A stretch of 64,000 nucleotides of DNA, from positions 6,526,167 through 6,590,166 of the forward strand of contig JARUPZ010000017.1 in assembly GCA_031213475.1 (NCBI GenBank), written 5' to 3'. Positions within the stretch are counted from its first letter, which is position 1; every line of letters starts with the position of its first letter. This DNA comes from Nereocystis luetkeana (Eukaryota > Sar > Phaeophyceae > Laminariales > Laminariaceae). The position numbers and the translations under genes were made by a program. This document shows positions 22,690 through 35,139 of this stretch, one piece after another. Below the pieces are notes generated by a model. It was not told the DNA's origin and searched no databases. It worked only from the letters and a program-made list of their open reading frames with translations.

Positions 22690-24215
22690 AACTACACCCC
22701 TTAGATGTTTGCTCTTTTCTATAGGGTTGCCCATCAGATTTAGAGCACAAGTTGTATTTAAACAGGTCATTTGGGGATATAACGAGCTCTTCTAACTTTT
22801 ACGTAGCAGCTTCGGACAATTGCAGGAAAACCTACGGTAGCATGCTTCGCACCGCGGCATGCTTCCGGTGTCCCCGTGTGGTGAAACTGTGAGGGGGCTG
22901 AAACGACCAGACTCGTCATCCAAAACAGTACGAAGATGGTGCGCAGTACGTAGACTATACCGTGAGTTCGTGAATACACATGTCAGTAACGAGGCTTCGC
23001 TTCCGGCCATATCCTCGGAGGAATGGAGCTCTTGTTATAGCGTGACGAGTGTACGTCTTTTCGGAACCGCCCTGGTTTGCCCAAGATAACGCCAAATAAT
23101 AGCGTTCGAGGGAATTCCTGGCAATCGTGGAAATATGCCTTTGAGCTTTCGTAGTTTTAGGATTCGTGGTGCGTTTGTCGTCATCCTAACCGTGAAGACA
23201 AACCGTCTTTCATCAGCGACAGCACCGAAGCTTTGTGTCTTCCACCGGGATGTCTTTCGCTAGCGAATTGGTTCCCTTGTGCGGCTTTTCTTCCTGCCAC
23301 CCGTTCAGGGTTGGCAAGACGTCTGCCGCCAACCGTAAGCGAACCGTAAGCGAATACCACGTATCACCCGGTGGAAAAACTTGGCAACTCCTGTTCGAAC
23401 GACTTGAGAAGCCGAGTTTATCGCGAACCGGGATGACGCTGATTCCGTGCGATGTTTACATGGAACGATACGGACGAGGTACTACTACCAAAGTAATCGT
23501 TTTCGTTGTATGTGCTACCCCAATTGGGGAGGAAACAGCTTCGATATTTCTCTCCAGAGGAGGCATGATCTGTGGTGCTGTACAGTAATATCGGATCCTC
23601 ACCGTGCTACCCATCCCACTGTTGACTCCACACGGGTGTGTTGGTTGCCCTTCCCGTTCAATTTCTCCGTCTGTACACAGCTATGCATGGTATTAGTGTA
23701 GGCCTCGCTTAGACCTCGCGCTGTAGTGGGCTGGTGAGAGGGGCAAAGAAAAAGAAAAGGATACGGAGATTTTCGATCAAACGGCCCTTCAACATTTCTT
23801 CAGCTACAGACCTCCCACTTTATCGAGTCATAAAGTGAGCCGCTATCGAATATTCCAGGCGACTTCAACTCTGTTTTATCTCGTAACATATTTGAGGCCG
23901 CTCAAACAAAAATATTGTATACGACGCGTGCGCGCTCTTTTCTCTCTTACGCGAGACCACCCGGTACTGACATCGTCACTGCACGCGTATGTATGAAACG
24001 GACAGGTCCTGCGCGAGTACACACTGTGGGCTATAGGTAGGTATTGGCACTAACGCCGGCGGGGTGCAGCAGATCAGAGAGGTGCGTACAGAGCACGGCG
24101 GGACAGCAAGAACGTGTGTATGTTGACTGGAAGAAAACAACTTGGGCGGGGCCACTGCTGCAATATATTATAGTGGTGACGACGCACACAGGGCGGGGAA
24201 AGCTTCTGATCCATA
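22690..24215. other. Arm sequence without recognised gene
   Basis: Open frames of up to 117 codons occur on both strands and recur in the other arm (62.1-63.6 kb) because the arms are near-identical. No domain was recognised. A short AACCGTAAGCG direct duplication lies near 23333-23355. Confidence 0.4.
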
Positions 24216-24219
24216 GGGA

Positions 24220-24651
24220 TCAGGGTCTGCGCACACACTTGTAGCGTCTCCCTCGGAACTTGTTGTTGTTGTTGTGCTTTGACATAGAGGACACTCCCGC
24301 CGTGCGGGTTTCTCGGTCTGGCGGGCCGTAACTCTTCTGAATTCTGGCTATCGCACGATCAGTGATCTCCGTTGAGCGTTTCTTCCGATTCGGTTCTACT
24401 CCGGAACCATCTTCGGACTCTTGCTTCGAACCGCGCTGGGATTGCATGCTTGAAGCTAAAATCGTATCACTGAACGGCTTCTTCAACTTTCTAACAACCC
24501 AATACTGTTGGGTCGGATATGTATTCAATCCCGGGCTTCGAGCCTTCGTCAGCGTCGGGTGTTTAGGGTCCTCTAGTAGTGTGGAGGCCAAGGCAATCGA
24601 CGAGATTGTTTTCAACTCTTCGACCACGAAGCACGTGCCTTCAGTTTGTGC
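24220..24651 (-). CDS. Conserved basic open frame, left-arm copy (unknown)
   Basis: About 144 codons open from the preceding stop, ending ...KHNNNNKFRGRRYKCVRRP. The product is Ser/Thr- and Lys/Arg-rich with a stretch RSTEITDRAIARIQKSYG. No ATG lies near the start of the open stretch, so if real it is an exon, not a complete gene. The right-arm copy (61679-62110) differs by one residue in the part compared (Ile here, Phe there). Function unknown. Intactness in both arms is only weak evidence, since the arms are nearly identical overall. Confidence 0.3.
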   Translation of the reverse strand, partial: AQTEGTCFVVEELKTISSIALASTLLEDPKHPTLTKARSPGLNTYPTQQYWVVRKLKKPFSDTILASSMQSQRGSKQESEDGSGVEPNRKKRSTEITDRAIARIQKSYGPPDRETRTAGVSSMSKHNNNNKFRGRRYKCVRRP

Positions 24652-24659
24652 TTTAACCG

Positions 24660-26410
24660 GATACGACGCAGCATCCCTTCGGTGTGAGTATCATCACCTG
24701 GTCGTCGAGTGCTGAAGTACGAGCCTTCCTGTGCCAAGGCGCCGACTTAGCGCTTACGGTAACACATTTCCCGCTCCAGCCGGTAGTCAAGCCCAAACGT
24801 ATGAGCCGTCCTCCGCTAACGTTCTGACGGAGAGACTGAAATACACCTCCACCGTCCACTCCATGTGTGCACATATTATATCGCTTTCGGAAGACCTAAC
24901 GTGCGGCTGCGTTCTGCCTCGAGCTCTGACGAGTGATATGTTCGACGTCTCGACTACTACTGCGGTATTCCAGGACTAGTCGCTTTAGGTCGTTAAGGCG
25001 AAGCTCGGGGGGGTCGAAGAGGACATACCGATGGCCGAGTAAAATGTTAGGGTTATGGATCGCGACAGCGTGGAGTGTAGCTGCTCCTCGGCCTAGCTAT
25101 CTACTATATTACGTATATCAGACAACTGAGTATAATATCCCACGATGGACCCGCAAATAATAGACGAATTGTTTAGCTCCTCGAAGTTGTTCAGACGATA
25201 CAGCCGTCGAGCTGCTCTCGTTGTCTTCATTCACTGCGGCCGTTCGTCTAGCACTCTAGCACGCTAATAAAGCACCTGCACACATACATACATGCTGGCT
25301 GTGTAATAGAGAGAGGTCTCAGTGCGGGGGCACATATCGGAAAACGCCAACGGCGCCGTTTGTTATCGCATGGTCGACCATCGTTGGGCGCGTCCGCTAC
25401 GGCGGGAGCACCACACTTTGCCCTGCAAGGCAAATGGTTGTAACTGAAGGGGCTGCTCTTAACTGAGGAACTACCGGAGTCGCTGGAATACACCATGTTA
25501 ATGTACTTGTCTTGTAGGAAATATTGTTAATCGGGTGGCACTTTATGTTTATGTGAATCGCCGATCCTCGAAAACAATAGGGTGCACCTCTTTCGTGGAT
25601 AGCATGTCGGTACAAGACAAGGACAACAATACAAGTGACAATTAGGAGCAGGAAAACTGATACATGATGGATTTCATTTTTATTTGAGAATAGACACCTT
25701 CTTCACCAACATCGGTACATCGACTCCGGTTTTTTTCCCCCCCCGTCGATCTCAGCCTGTCTTTCTTCTTGCTCGCCTGTTTAATTACTCGTAGGTATCC
25801 TTTGTACCGTGCGTAGTGGTTTCTCCGGCGTTCATTGTGACAGCTGTTTTGGGGTTTCGAGCGTACACCGGCAAATCGTTAGTTTGTTGATGTCTTCGTC
25901 CGCTGCGGCTGTCTGTCGGTACCGTAGTAAGCTTCCTTGTGCCTCAAATCATTTTCGTGCCATACGTTTGTCTGATCTCCTTAAATGCAATGCCATCAGC
26001 CCACCCTGATAATCCAACCTATAATATGCAGATTCGGGCAGGATGTTGGCACCTGGTGTGAACTACATGCCTGCGTCCGGTGGTGAAGAATCAGCGTGGG
26101 TAATGGACGAGGTAGAAGATCACGGGTAAAGTTGAAAGCGAAAGGACGGTTGGGTTCGTAAAGAGCCCACAGACCCTTTTGGACCATCTGATCCAACTCG
26201 GCGAGCGATGAGTGATTGGAATCCGAACCGCCATTTGAAACAAAGCTAGAAAGGAACGAGAGGCGCGTTGGGCACTTGATAAGGCAATGGGCAGTGCCCG
26301 ACAACTGGGGATGCGTTCTGCGCCTGAGGTGGCGCATGTTTGGTCTAACTATTAAAGACTAAAGGGGCTCAGCTGAGGAACTGCCCGGAATCCCAACTGC
26401 GTCGCACATC
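24660..26410. other. Arm sequence without recognised gene
   Basis: Short open frames only, mirrored at about 59.9-61.67 kb. No splice-delimited exon or domain was recognised. Confidence 0.4.
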
Positions 26411-26520
26411 ATTACGGGAAACCATAGCAAGAAGAACCAACCATTGTAAGTGAATAAGGCGGAACATATAGGTTGTTGCGTGCACCGTAGGTCCTAATTG
26501 TTATGGCCCCCCGCACCAAT
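26411..26520. mobile_element. MITE family A, copy 5 (left arm)
   Basis: ~110-bp diverged copy beginning ATTACGGGAAACCATAGCA and ending with GTCCTAATTGTTATGGCCCC. It is paired with 59781-59888 in the right arm, and the right-arm copy is oriented as the mirror image. Confidence 0.75.
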
Positions 26521-26529
26521 ATTGTCGAG

Positions 26530-27750
26530 CGTCAGCGTTTGGTTGAATATGGAGCTCTTCACGTAACGTGTGAAGCCCCCGAAACAGCAGGCGCTACTTA
26601 CTTGGTACAACATACCAATGTCAAACGTAGGGTGCGCATGGAGGAGTCTACACGGTTGACCTGAAACGGATGTGTAGCGTTTTTCACTGCTGTGCGAGGT
26701 ACATAATTACACTGCCAATGTTATGAGCCAAGCCAGCCCGATGCTCGATGGCGTCCTTGGAGGAAACGTGTTTTGGTCGTGACCTCTTTGAGCAATTCCG
26801 TTTTGAATTTTCCTTCTCGGAGCAGTTTTCCGGATAGCTTAAATTAAATACGAACCACTCGTATATTTCAAGTTCCTTGTCTGGGCGTGAAACAGCAGGG
26901 AGGTTTCTTCGTCGATAATAACGCTGGTGCAGTTGTGGTGAACCTTGGCTGGCGGCCCTCTCCAATAGATACCTAGCATGCGTGGAAACTACCAATAGAT
27001 ATCTATCATGCGCTCGTGTTGTGTCCTACCTTCGGACTACGTAGGCACTTTCAGCCAGAAGAGCGTATGTATGTATATCGATCGGCCAGAAATCCTACAA
27101 AATATTCTTCCAAGTAAAAACGGTCAAGAGGATATTATTGTTGCAGTAGTTGTTTCTGTATTAACATAAATAGTAGTACTCATCGAGAGCATCCTACGGT
27201 GAGAGCATGTCAACAAGCACTTCGTTTGAGAACAAAAACATACAAACTGCCGGGGGAGTTATCGCTCTTGTGCCCCGACCCCAATCGAAATGAATTTCGG
27301 AACCGCTTGTCCCGACGACAACCACCCACTCAGGCTCCTGGACTACCGGCCTCCGCCCCAGGCTAATCGGGTTGCCCCAAAGGGACAGCCCGTATGTCAC
27401 CGGCGATGGAGATTGTATACGAGCGATCGTCCCGCGGGTAGGGCTGGGTCGCGCAGTGTGAAGAGCACGGTTCTGTTTAACCCGAAAGTCGGGCCAGACT
27501 GTGTGTATGTGTGTACGCCCTCGATTCGTGCGGCATACACGTCAGCGTAGGGAGCGGTATGAGACCATTTTGTTTTTTTTCAAGATTGGAGTTTGCTTGC
27601 GACGGGGGACAGACAGGTTTCGAATTTCCGACACGGCATAAGCTAGGTGGCTCACGGAATAAAGGGGTGCAAACGCCACCGGCCTGGAGCACACATACCA
27701 CAACCATTTGGAGAACCCTGCACCTCCTGGTACACCGGCCCGCTTCGGCC
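26530..27750. other. Arm sequence without recognised gene
   Basis: Open frames here (for example 26684-26995 minus and 27290-27550 plus) are mirrored in the right arm at about 58.6-59.8 kb. One arm-specific 4-bp indel (AAATTAAATA versus AAATA) shifts the frame of the 26684-26995 stretch, arguing against coding. Confidence 0.4.
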
Positions 27751-27759
27751 ACACGATGG

Positions 27760-28125
27760 CGTCTATGACAGCCCTAGCCCACGTGGACACACTCCGGTTG
27801 TTCACGTGTCCGTCCGAGCGGAGTGCGGCGAACGAGGTGATGGATTGGAGCGCTTGTATACAATACCGGTGATCGCCGAATGGTTTTATACGTCACCGGC
27901 CAAAATAAACCCCTCAAGTGTTTGACTCCTGGAATACAGAGTCGTGTCGGCTCCACCGTAGACGCCATGGCAGCCTTAGTTCATGCCAACACACTCCAGT
28001 TGCCCCCACCCTCATCCGTGATGTATTCCGACGAACGAGAGCCGGTGGTGCATCGAAGCGGTTTTATACGTCCGACGAACGAGAGCCGGTGGTGCATCGA
28101 AGCGGTTTTATACGTCACCGATGAC
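27760..28125. repeat. ~200-bp imperfect tandem repeat, plus a left-arm-specific 41-bp duplication
   Basis: Blocks containing GCAGCCTTAGTTCATGCCAA and CTATGACAGCCCTAGCCCAC, and the phrase GGTTTTATACGTCACCG, recur about 200 bp apart. The left arm alone has a 41-bp tandem duplication (GAACGAGAGCCGGTGGTGCA twice, at about 28036 and 28077); the right arm has one unit. Confidence 0.75.
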
Positions 28126-28571
28126 GTATATACTAGAAAACATCATTCGTGATGTATATTCATGTAGCATCACCGTTTTATTCTACTTAACGAGCAGGGT
28201 CCACACCTGTCTCGAGTGTACAGCGGTGAAACGTGCATAGGGTCGCTGATAGAAGAGGGAAGCTTTGCATTTCGGAGGCGCGCGTCATTCGAATACGGTG
28301 TTCCTCCGACTCTCCCAGTTGATAACCAAGGCACGGGTTTCCAAAGTAGGGTGCGTCTAGGGGGAGTGCGGCGAAACCGGAGAATCTGCCAGGTTATACA
28401 CGTGAAGATCATACACTATGTATAGCCAGAAGCAAGGACACGCAGCGTCAAATATATCACTTACCGTGACGCAGACATGCTGCACGGTGGCAACAGCCGA
28501 CGATCCCCGCTAGGGTGTTGTCTGTATAAGCTGCTTATCTCTTCAACAGTCCTGGGATCTTCCTGGAACAA

Positions 28572-28792
28572 TTAGCTGCTTTGCGCGACTAGTTTGCCGC
28601 CATCGGAAGCGACTACCACAGATACACCTAGCCAGCGATTCTTGTTCCATTTTTGTCTGCTGACGACCGCCTCCGCGAGCGCACAGGGTACTCCTGTCGC
28701 GCATTCCATAAAGGGCGCCTCCGCTTTGGCGGCTGTTGCTTCCGTAGATAGAGGGCTGTCGGTCGTTTCGAACTCGTTTGGGTTTGATGTCT
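28572..28792 (-). CDS. Candidate last exon, left arm (long Ala-rich C-terminus)
   Basis: After acceptor ...ATTCAG the 221-bp exon takes the phase-1 frame through TEATAAKAEAPF and RQKWNKNRWLGVSVVVASD to a TAA. Third positions are GC-rich like the certain exons. It contains TCTATCTA where the right arm has TCTA. The acceptor is my reading; the exon could belong to non-coding sequence. Confidence 0.4.
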
Positions 28793-31700
28793 CTGAATCT
28801 GATTAAAACTAGGATTGCGCAGCACTGGCCTCGAGCAACACAGCACCAGTGTACTATGAAATGCCGCTGGGGGGAACGAGGCCATGTGTGCGGCACACGG
28901 AGGACAAAGTTCCTTCATGATGTACCTACTCCTATCTACTTGTGACACTTTCACGGCAGATTTTCTTCTCCAACGGATATAAAACCGCCCTGTTCTTGCG
29001 ACACCATCCAACTTCCACTGCATATCCAATACAAAAACAAACTGCGAGGATATCGGGTTAACTACCCACTCTACAACCTCGATTGCAAGAAATGAGGTGA
29101 CGGAGAAGAACGTGCCCCACAGATGTGCTTGGTAGACAATATAACAGAACACAGACCGAAACGTTAAACACTGCACAGACGAATTATCCAACCTGGGGAC
29201 CAATCTACCCGAAGCGGGTAGCCAACCCATGGTATTTGTGTTGCCAAATACGGTGTTTCAGCAACCCACACCACGCACAGAAGATCACGTCACATTCGAC
29301 CCGCCAAGGGTCACCTTCCTACTATCGAAGAACAGATTTGAGCATAAGCAACCCCCAGCAATGAGAGCTACAGCCCACCGCAGGTTGGTGCACAAAGCTT
29401 AAAAGTGCGCACGATAACATGCGCTCTTGAGAAGAATGCCGTCATTTGTAGGTCGCCTTGGTTCCTTCAAACCGCACGGAAAACAACCCCGAAGCAACTA
29501 CCAGGTCCATCAAAGGAAGGACTTGAGTCAACCACGCTAACAAAACCCAAGAACTAGGAGGCAAACTGTCCTCTGACGACCAACGACTACATGTATACAC
29601 CATACCGAAAAAGACGACCCAAAGGAGCCCGTTTCTGCACAATAAAAATCCGAGAGCTTCATCACTCATGGCAATTGTTTATGGAACAGGAATCGCTAGT
29701 AAAACCATACTTCGCACAAAAATGTTCTACAAAAGTAATATCCAGACAATTCCACAGCGGTGACGACGGGTGTTTTAAGCCACCAGGTTTGGGGACACGT
29801 TTTTCCCCTACGCGGGTTACTATTCACGGAGATCATTGTGGATAGGCTAGTACCACCATGGCACGTCTTAGGGGAATGCGAGCTACATAGATGTAACGTC
29901 GCGCTGGTGCGCCGTGTAGCCTGACGCGAACACCAGTATACACCATCGCGGCGAGGCTCATCGCTATGGTCGTGGGCAAGGTATCGTCGACCTTCTTCTC
30001 GAACATGCTGAATGTCCCCACCGTTGATATCCATAACATTGGGCAAATGGCTTACTTTTAGGCGACTGTCCAACAGAAAACGCAACGGGACAGCACAAAG
30101 AGGGCGGGTGATTAGGGTTGCGATGATGTGCTCGCACCAACTCCTCTCATGCACGGCGGAGGGACTGTGCCACATCATCGAACTCCTTGCTATACAGCTT
30201 CAGGGGGGTCGTACAACATCGTACCAAATATTTGATCGAAGGGCTTACCGAATGAAACATTCGCCTCGAGGAATACATCCCGTTCGGTGATGGCCCTACG
30301 TGGCGAACAAACCTGTCAAACGTCTCAATGCTCGGTAAATGGAGAGCGGGCGCCGACAACCAGGTGTCCTACCCCTAAACAACACCAGGAACACCAGGAG
30401 CCTCCGGAATCTCACCGCACGTGTAGCCAGTCATTCCGCTCTGGCAGGACAGCCCATCGTCACAGAAGACCGCGTCGGCGGGAGTGCACTCTGCGCAGCG
30501 AAAAGCGAAAAGAAGGAGCGGACCATTCAGTAATTTGTGGACCTGAAATCCCCCTGAGCAACATAGAAAGCGACACGTTTGATATGGCACTGGCTCATAT
30601 ATACTCACGTGCGCCACGTGTGCGTCTCGATAATGACGAGCTCTTGAAGGCAAGCGCCAAGCGAAGGGTGAGGTGGGTACCCAATAAGGGGCCGTGCCGT
30701 TGTGTTTGCTACATCGGTGTACTCAGTACAAGTTTCTAAAACATGGTTACAACAGAAGCATAAACTATTTCTACTGTGTAGCAAGCATTTGAACGGTAGG
30801 AAAGACACTTTACGGGAAGCGTCATACCTCCCGAACCAGACCTGTGAAACATGTCGGACATACGTCTCAAGAAACATGTGATTCGCAGCAACTCTGTTTG
30901 TGCTGCTGCTTGATAATTTCGACGGATCCGAAATGAACGCAACCCCAAACACCCTAGAAAATATATTGGTCAACTCAAAAACGTACGAAATCTCGCCCCA
31001 CCGATGTTGTCCAACTTCGAACTCCGGCACAACGCCAATCACTCGGACACCGACCCATGCAAGCCCCTCACGGACGCCCACGTTCCGTAAGCCACGAGCG
31101 TCGCAACGAAAGTATTCCGGTTGAGGGCTGCGGACTGATGAAAATACACAAATAGCGTTGCGGGATGAAAAAAGGTACCTTGTACTAAGGCACACTTTTT
31201 ACTGATCTACGACCAGTATTTATTTCGTTCGGGAGATAGGACGCTCCCTACGATTAGCGCGCGCTTCTGTTTTACCGGAAATAGTTTATAGCTGTTGTTA
31301 CGGATGTATATTTTATTTACTAAAGAGGTGAGAATAAAAAACCACTTGTACTCGTAACGCATGAATATAATGTGGGCGGCGAGGCCCCCTTCAGCGAACA
31401 CGAACAAAACCTACGGGAAAACTCACCGCACGTGCCATCCGCAACGCCGTCGCTGATTCTGATGTCCGTAGCAGTGCTGATCATAACGAAACAACAGGGG
31501 GCGACGCAAGGGGTCTGGTCATGTGCCATTCGGAGGAAGACGGTGGACCGCTGCAGGACAAATCGCAAGCCAAAACCTTGATTTCCACAAGCGAGTCGTT
31601 CGAGAAAAAAAAACGAAAACGAGCACGGTAGTATTGCTTTTTGCTGCAACACACGTGAAACGCAGCGCGTAACACTCTCCATCTCAAAACGACACGGGGC

Positions 31701-33354
31701 AAACCAAAAACGAGGGGAACCGCCCACACATGCGTATAGGTCAGCAGTTCCAACTGGTCCGTATCTCTAGGCCGCCATTCTGGACTGAGCATCCAGATAA
31801 AAAAAGTTAATCTACTCGATCGTTGCCCATGATCGCGTCGTCGGTCAGGATTGTGTGGTGATAACGCATGCAACGTCTTGAGCAAGACGCACTCACGTGG
31901 AAGGGAGACACTGGAGCCCGTCGTTCTCAAAAAGCTTACTGCAGGTCGGCAAACCAAACGTGCAAAAAGGGGTCGGAAAAGGGGCCCATGACGCAAGCGA
32001 CGCGGACGTAAGGTGTTGGTTGAAGCACATTTACGGCGAGGCAAACAGCAGGCAACGGCTCTCTGTCAGTTAAACTTGAGCTGCACAAGGTCTATAACCC
32101 CTTTTAGCCGGAGGGCACGAAGCACAGGGTACACGGCCGACAAACATTACCGAACCTATACACGGAACCAAACCACAGCAGGGTCAGCCTCGGTAACTCA
32201 CAGTTGCACGAGGTTCACCAACGGAGAGAAGATGGCAGCAGGCAGGGTGGTCAGACCACACCCCTCGAGCTCTCTGATCAGCAACGGCAGACACAACGGA
32301 AAGCAAGACGAAAAAGCCGTTGGAAACCGGCAAACCGGCGCAAACTAAAACCACCGTGAGCGAAGGGCGGCCACCTTGACATGGATGAGCGCTCAACATT
32401 GCAAACGTCGACGGGGAAAAGAAACACAAGGTACTCCTCGAAGACGGCCATTTAGAACACCAAACGGATGAGGAGGGAACACATGACCGCCGCAAATGAA
32501 GCCACGATCACCTGGCCAAACTCACGCCAACTACGAAGCAGGTTTGACGAGTTAATCAACCGCGGGCAGGGTCAAAATGCCGGGATTCCGGTTTAAGTGA
32601 ATAATTTCTGGCCCACACAAACGAGCACACAAGCAATGGCTATTTGGACGCCTGGTGAAGCATGAGACCACGACGCAGGAGCAATACAACACCAGGCACA
32701 ATAACAGGGATGCACAATGACTCACAGTTCTTCCAGGTTCACCATATCGGAGAACACATCTTCGGTGAGCACCACATCGTTGAACCCCAGCAGCCTGCCC
32801 GAGTAACGCAGAGGCGGCGGTCAGGATGAAAACTCAAGCCCCGTGACTGAAAACATCCCACGTTTAGCTAAACAAACGACAGCAAATATATAACCGAGAT
32901 GCCTGTTTTTGGCACCTAGCAAGCGCCATCTATCGTTGAAAAGCGCCCTGACATCCACGCCGTCGTCCGCATCCTCGACCGCTTGTTTTAGGTTGCAGGC
33001 AGCACTGTTGGCGCATCTCGTTTGCCGAACGCCTCTACTCGCCACAATCTTTGCCAGGAAACCGCGTTCACGAACTGACTACAACCGCGACGCGCCCAAC
33101 GATGGTCCTTCTGCTTTATGGCCTACAATATACCTTCGCCGGTCGATAGAATCGATTAGCTAGACTCTTCGCTTTCGTAGTCATGCCTCGGTTTGGGCTC
33201 ACCATGTCACGCTCTCGCACCACGGCAGAGCAATCGTAGGACACACAAAAAAAGGCAGCAATCGCATCGTTCGCAAACTAAATGAACGCCCAGATCAGTG
33301 CATAATATAGGCGTAGCGTCTGGTGCTTTTCAGACCGTAACACGCCCGACCACC

Positions 33355-33870
33355 TCTGTTAAACCTCTCGAGAAAAAAACCATTAAAAAAACGAACGCGC
33401 TCGCGGATACCGCAGTAAAGCCAGACGAACCGGTGCTCAAAGAGTTGAGTCTCGCTCGGACGGACCCCAACCGCATTGTTCAACCCTCAAAGTAAGCATA
33501 GGGTGCATGGAGTAATGCCACGCTCGTTCGGGATACCACAAAGCGGCGGGCAGGGTTCAGGTTTCATTCGGGAATCGTACCAACACATAGTGTACGCCTT
33601 GCTTATTGCGTTTTTCAAACAGAAACAGAACGCACCATCTCTTCTGATTCTCTCGAGAAACTTCGGTCAACGTCAACGAATGTGTTCGCGGATGCCGAAG
33701 CAATGCCAGACCAACCAGTGCCCTAAGCGTCGAGTCTCACTAGGTCAGACACCAACTGCATTGTTCGAACCTCGAAACAAGCATATGCATGTAATGATTT
33801 ATCGCACGTTCGTGCGGCCGCAGAGCGACACGAAGGGTGCAGGTTTCAAAGATGACACGCCCGCAAACGG
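33355..33870. repeat. Two-copy ~286-bp tandem duplication in intron 12 (left arm)
   Basis: CTCTCGAGAAA at about 33365 and 33650 begins two diverged units. Both contain a GCGGATACCGCAGTAAAGCC or GCGGATGCCGAAGCAATGCC block and a phrase ending AGGTTTCA. The 172-codon open frame across it is repeat-derived. The mirror copy is at about 52490-53010. Confidence 0.75.
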
Positions 33871-34736
33871 CGCAAACAACGGTGCGAGATGTCCACGACA
33901 TTCACATGCCCGCTATAAAAAAAACGGCATGCCGGGTGCTGATGTCTCGGGGCTGGTATCATCAACCTGCGGCGGCATCGCGTACACGCAGTAAAGGCAT
34001 CCTACAACCAATGCTGGGAAGCAAAGGTACCCGGGGGGCGGGCTCACAGTTTGCGAAGCTCGGTCAGTCCCGATAGCGAAGTTCCCAAGTCCGTCAGGTT
34101 ATTGTCGGTCAACTCCCTACATGGGACGCAAACAGAAAAATAAGTTAGATCACAGCATAGTCGTATGAACGTGAACAGACTAAACTAGTGACAGATCAGC
34201 TTGCCCCTTCTTCAAGGGTGCATCACAAATGATTAGCTTTGATACGCAGGTTGCACCAGCAACCACCCCCAGACACACACGCGAAACAGATACAGTGCAG
34301 TGCGCATTGCATAACGTGCCACATCTATGAACACACAATCAGGATAACGGCGCAATGTTGTAGTACGAAGCTTAATCGATATATCACACAAATCCAAAAA
34401 GTAAACCCGACAAAAATACTGAGTTACAGGTTTACCTCGCTTTGGGCATACATTTGTTACCGTTGGTGGAGCCAGATCGAGCTAACTAGTGCACTCTCCG
34501 TCCGTATTCTGGGTACCTGGTCCATCAAATCCATCTTTCACCACCGCGCTCGACGCACACGCCACCAAATCCAGTCCCGGCGGGCTCTGTGCACGCACAC
34601 ACACGCAAGACACTTTCTCGTCCTGGTGGGGTGGAAAATCGTTCAAAGTTCGTCGAGCTAGGTGCGGCAACGTGTGTAGGCACGTCTGTGCTGGGCGGTG
34701 TTCAAAATACAAAATCATAACGGTTTTTGTGCCTGT

Positions 34737-34950
34737 GCCAACAGCAGCAGACAGCAGGCAGACTGTGCCTGTCCACAGCGTGCACACTGTGCCTGACCAC
34801 AGCAGACAGACTATGCTTGTCCACAGCAGGCAGACTGGGCCTGTCCACAGCAGGCAGACTGGGCCTATCCACAGCAGGAAGATTGAGCCTGTCCGCAGCA
34901 CTCAACAGCAGGCAGACTGGGCCTGTCCACAGCAGGCAGACAGACGGCTT
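34737..34950. repeat. 24-bp minisatellite
   Basis: About eight units of GTCCACAGCAGGCAGACTGG plus a short tail. The period is 24, so every frame encodes an 8-residue repeat (for example AGRLGLST). The outer units are more diverged. Confidence 0.9.
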
Positions 34951-35139
34951 TGTTTTTTTAGCTTTCTTCTACCTACGTACCAGGTAATAGCTACCGAAAC
35001 CCAACTACAAGTAGTCATAGATAGGCAGACTTCGCCTGTCTATCCACAGCAACGTTCGGGCCATGTGCTGCAGGTGATATTGTCAGGCCTACCCTCCTAC
35101 TGACGAGGGGACGGAGAAACAGGAGAAGATCTGCTGTAG

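Larger units (their letters stand above)
28572..34116 (-). pseudogene. Orphan 3' half of the LRR gene (left arm)
   Basis: Minus-strand exons mirror those of the complete gene. LRR exons are 34116-34048, 32794-32726 and 32273-32202. Cys-rich exons are 31476-31427 and 30490-30416. A candidate last exon is 28792-28572. Splice sites and phases (2,2,2, then 1,1) are kept. Exons 13-16 are identical to the right arm; exon 12 differs by one base (Lys for Thr next to the last Leu). No signal peptide, N-domain or first LRRs are present: homology stops at 34513 inside the intron before exon 12. The last exon stays open for 72 codons ending LVAQSS, whereas the right-arm copy is shifted by a 4-bp deletion. 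As it stands it has no start and is probably silent, but it is an intact donor of 3' exons. Confidence 0.8.
22334..34513 (+). repeat. Giant inverted repeat, left arm
   Basis: The whole stretch reads as the reverse complement of 51848-64000. Paired coordinates add up to about 86334 at the outer side and 86361 at the inner side, so only small indels separate the arms. Identity ends abruptly after TCCGTATTCTGG (34513). The outer end is not visible because the partner arm runs off the window at 64000. Both arms contain the same MITE insertions, the same LRR exons and the same long open frame at the outer side. Confidence 0.95.

Noticed and set aside
34737-34950. Regular short repeats resembling a CRISPR array
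   Set aside because: Contiguous 24-bp units without unique spacers in a eukaryotic context: a minisatellite.
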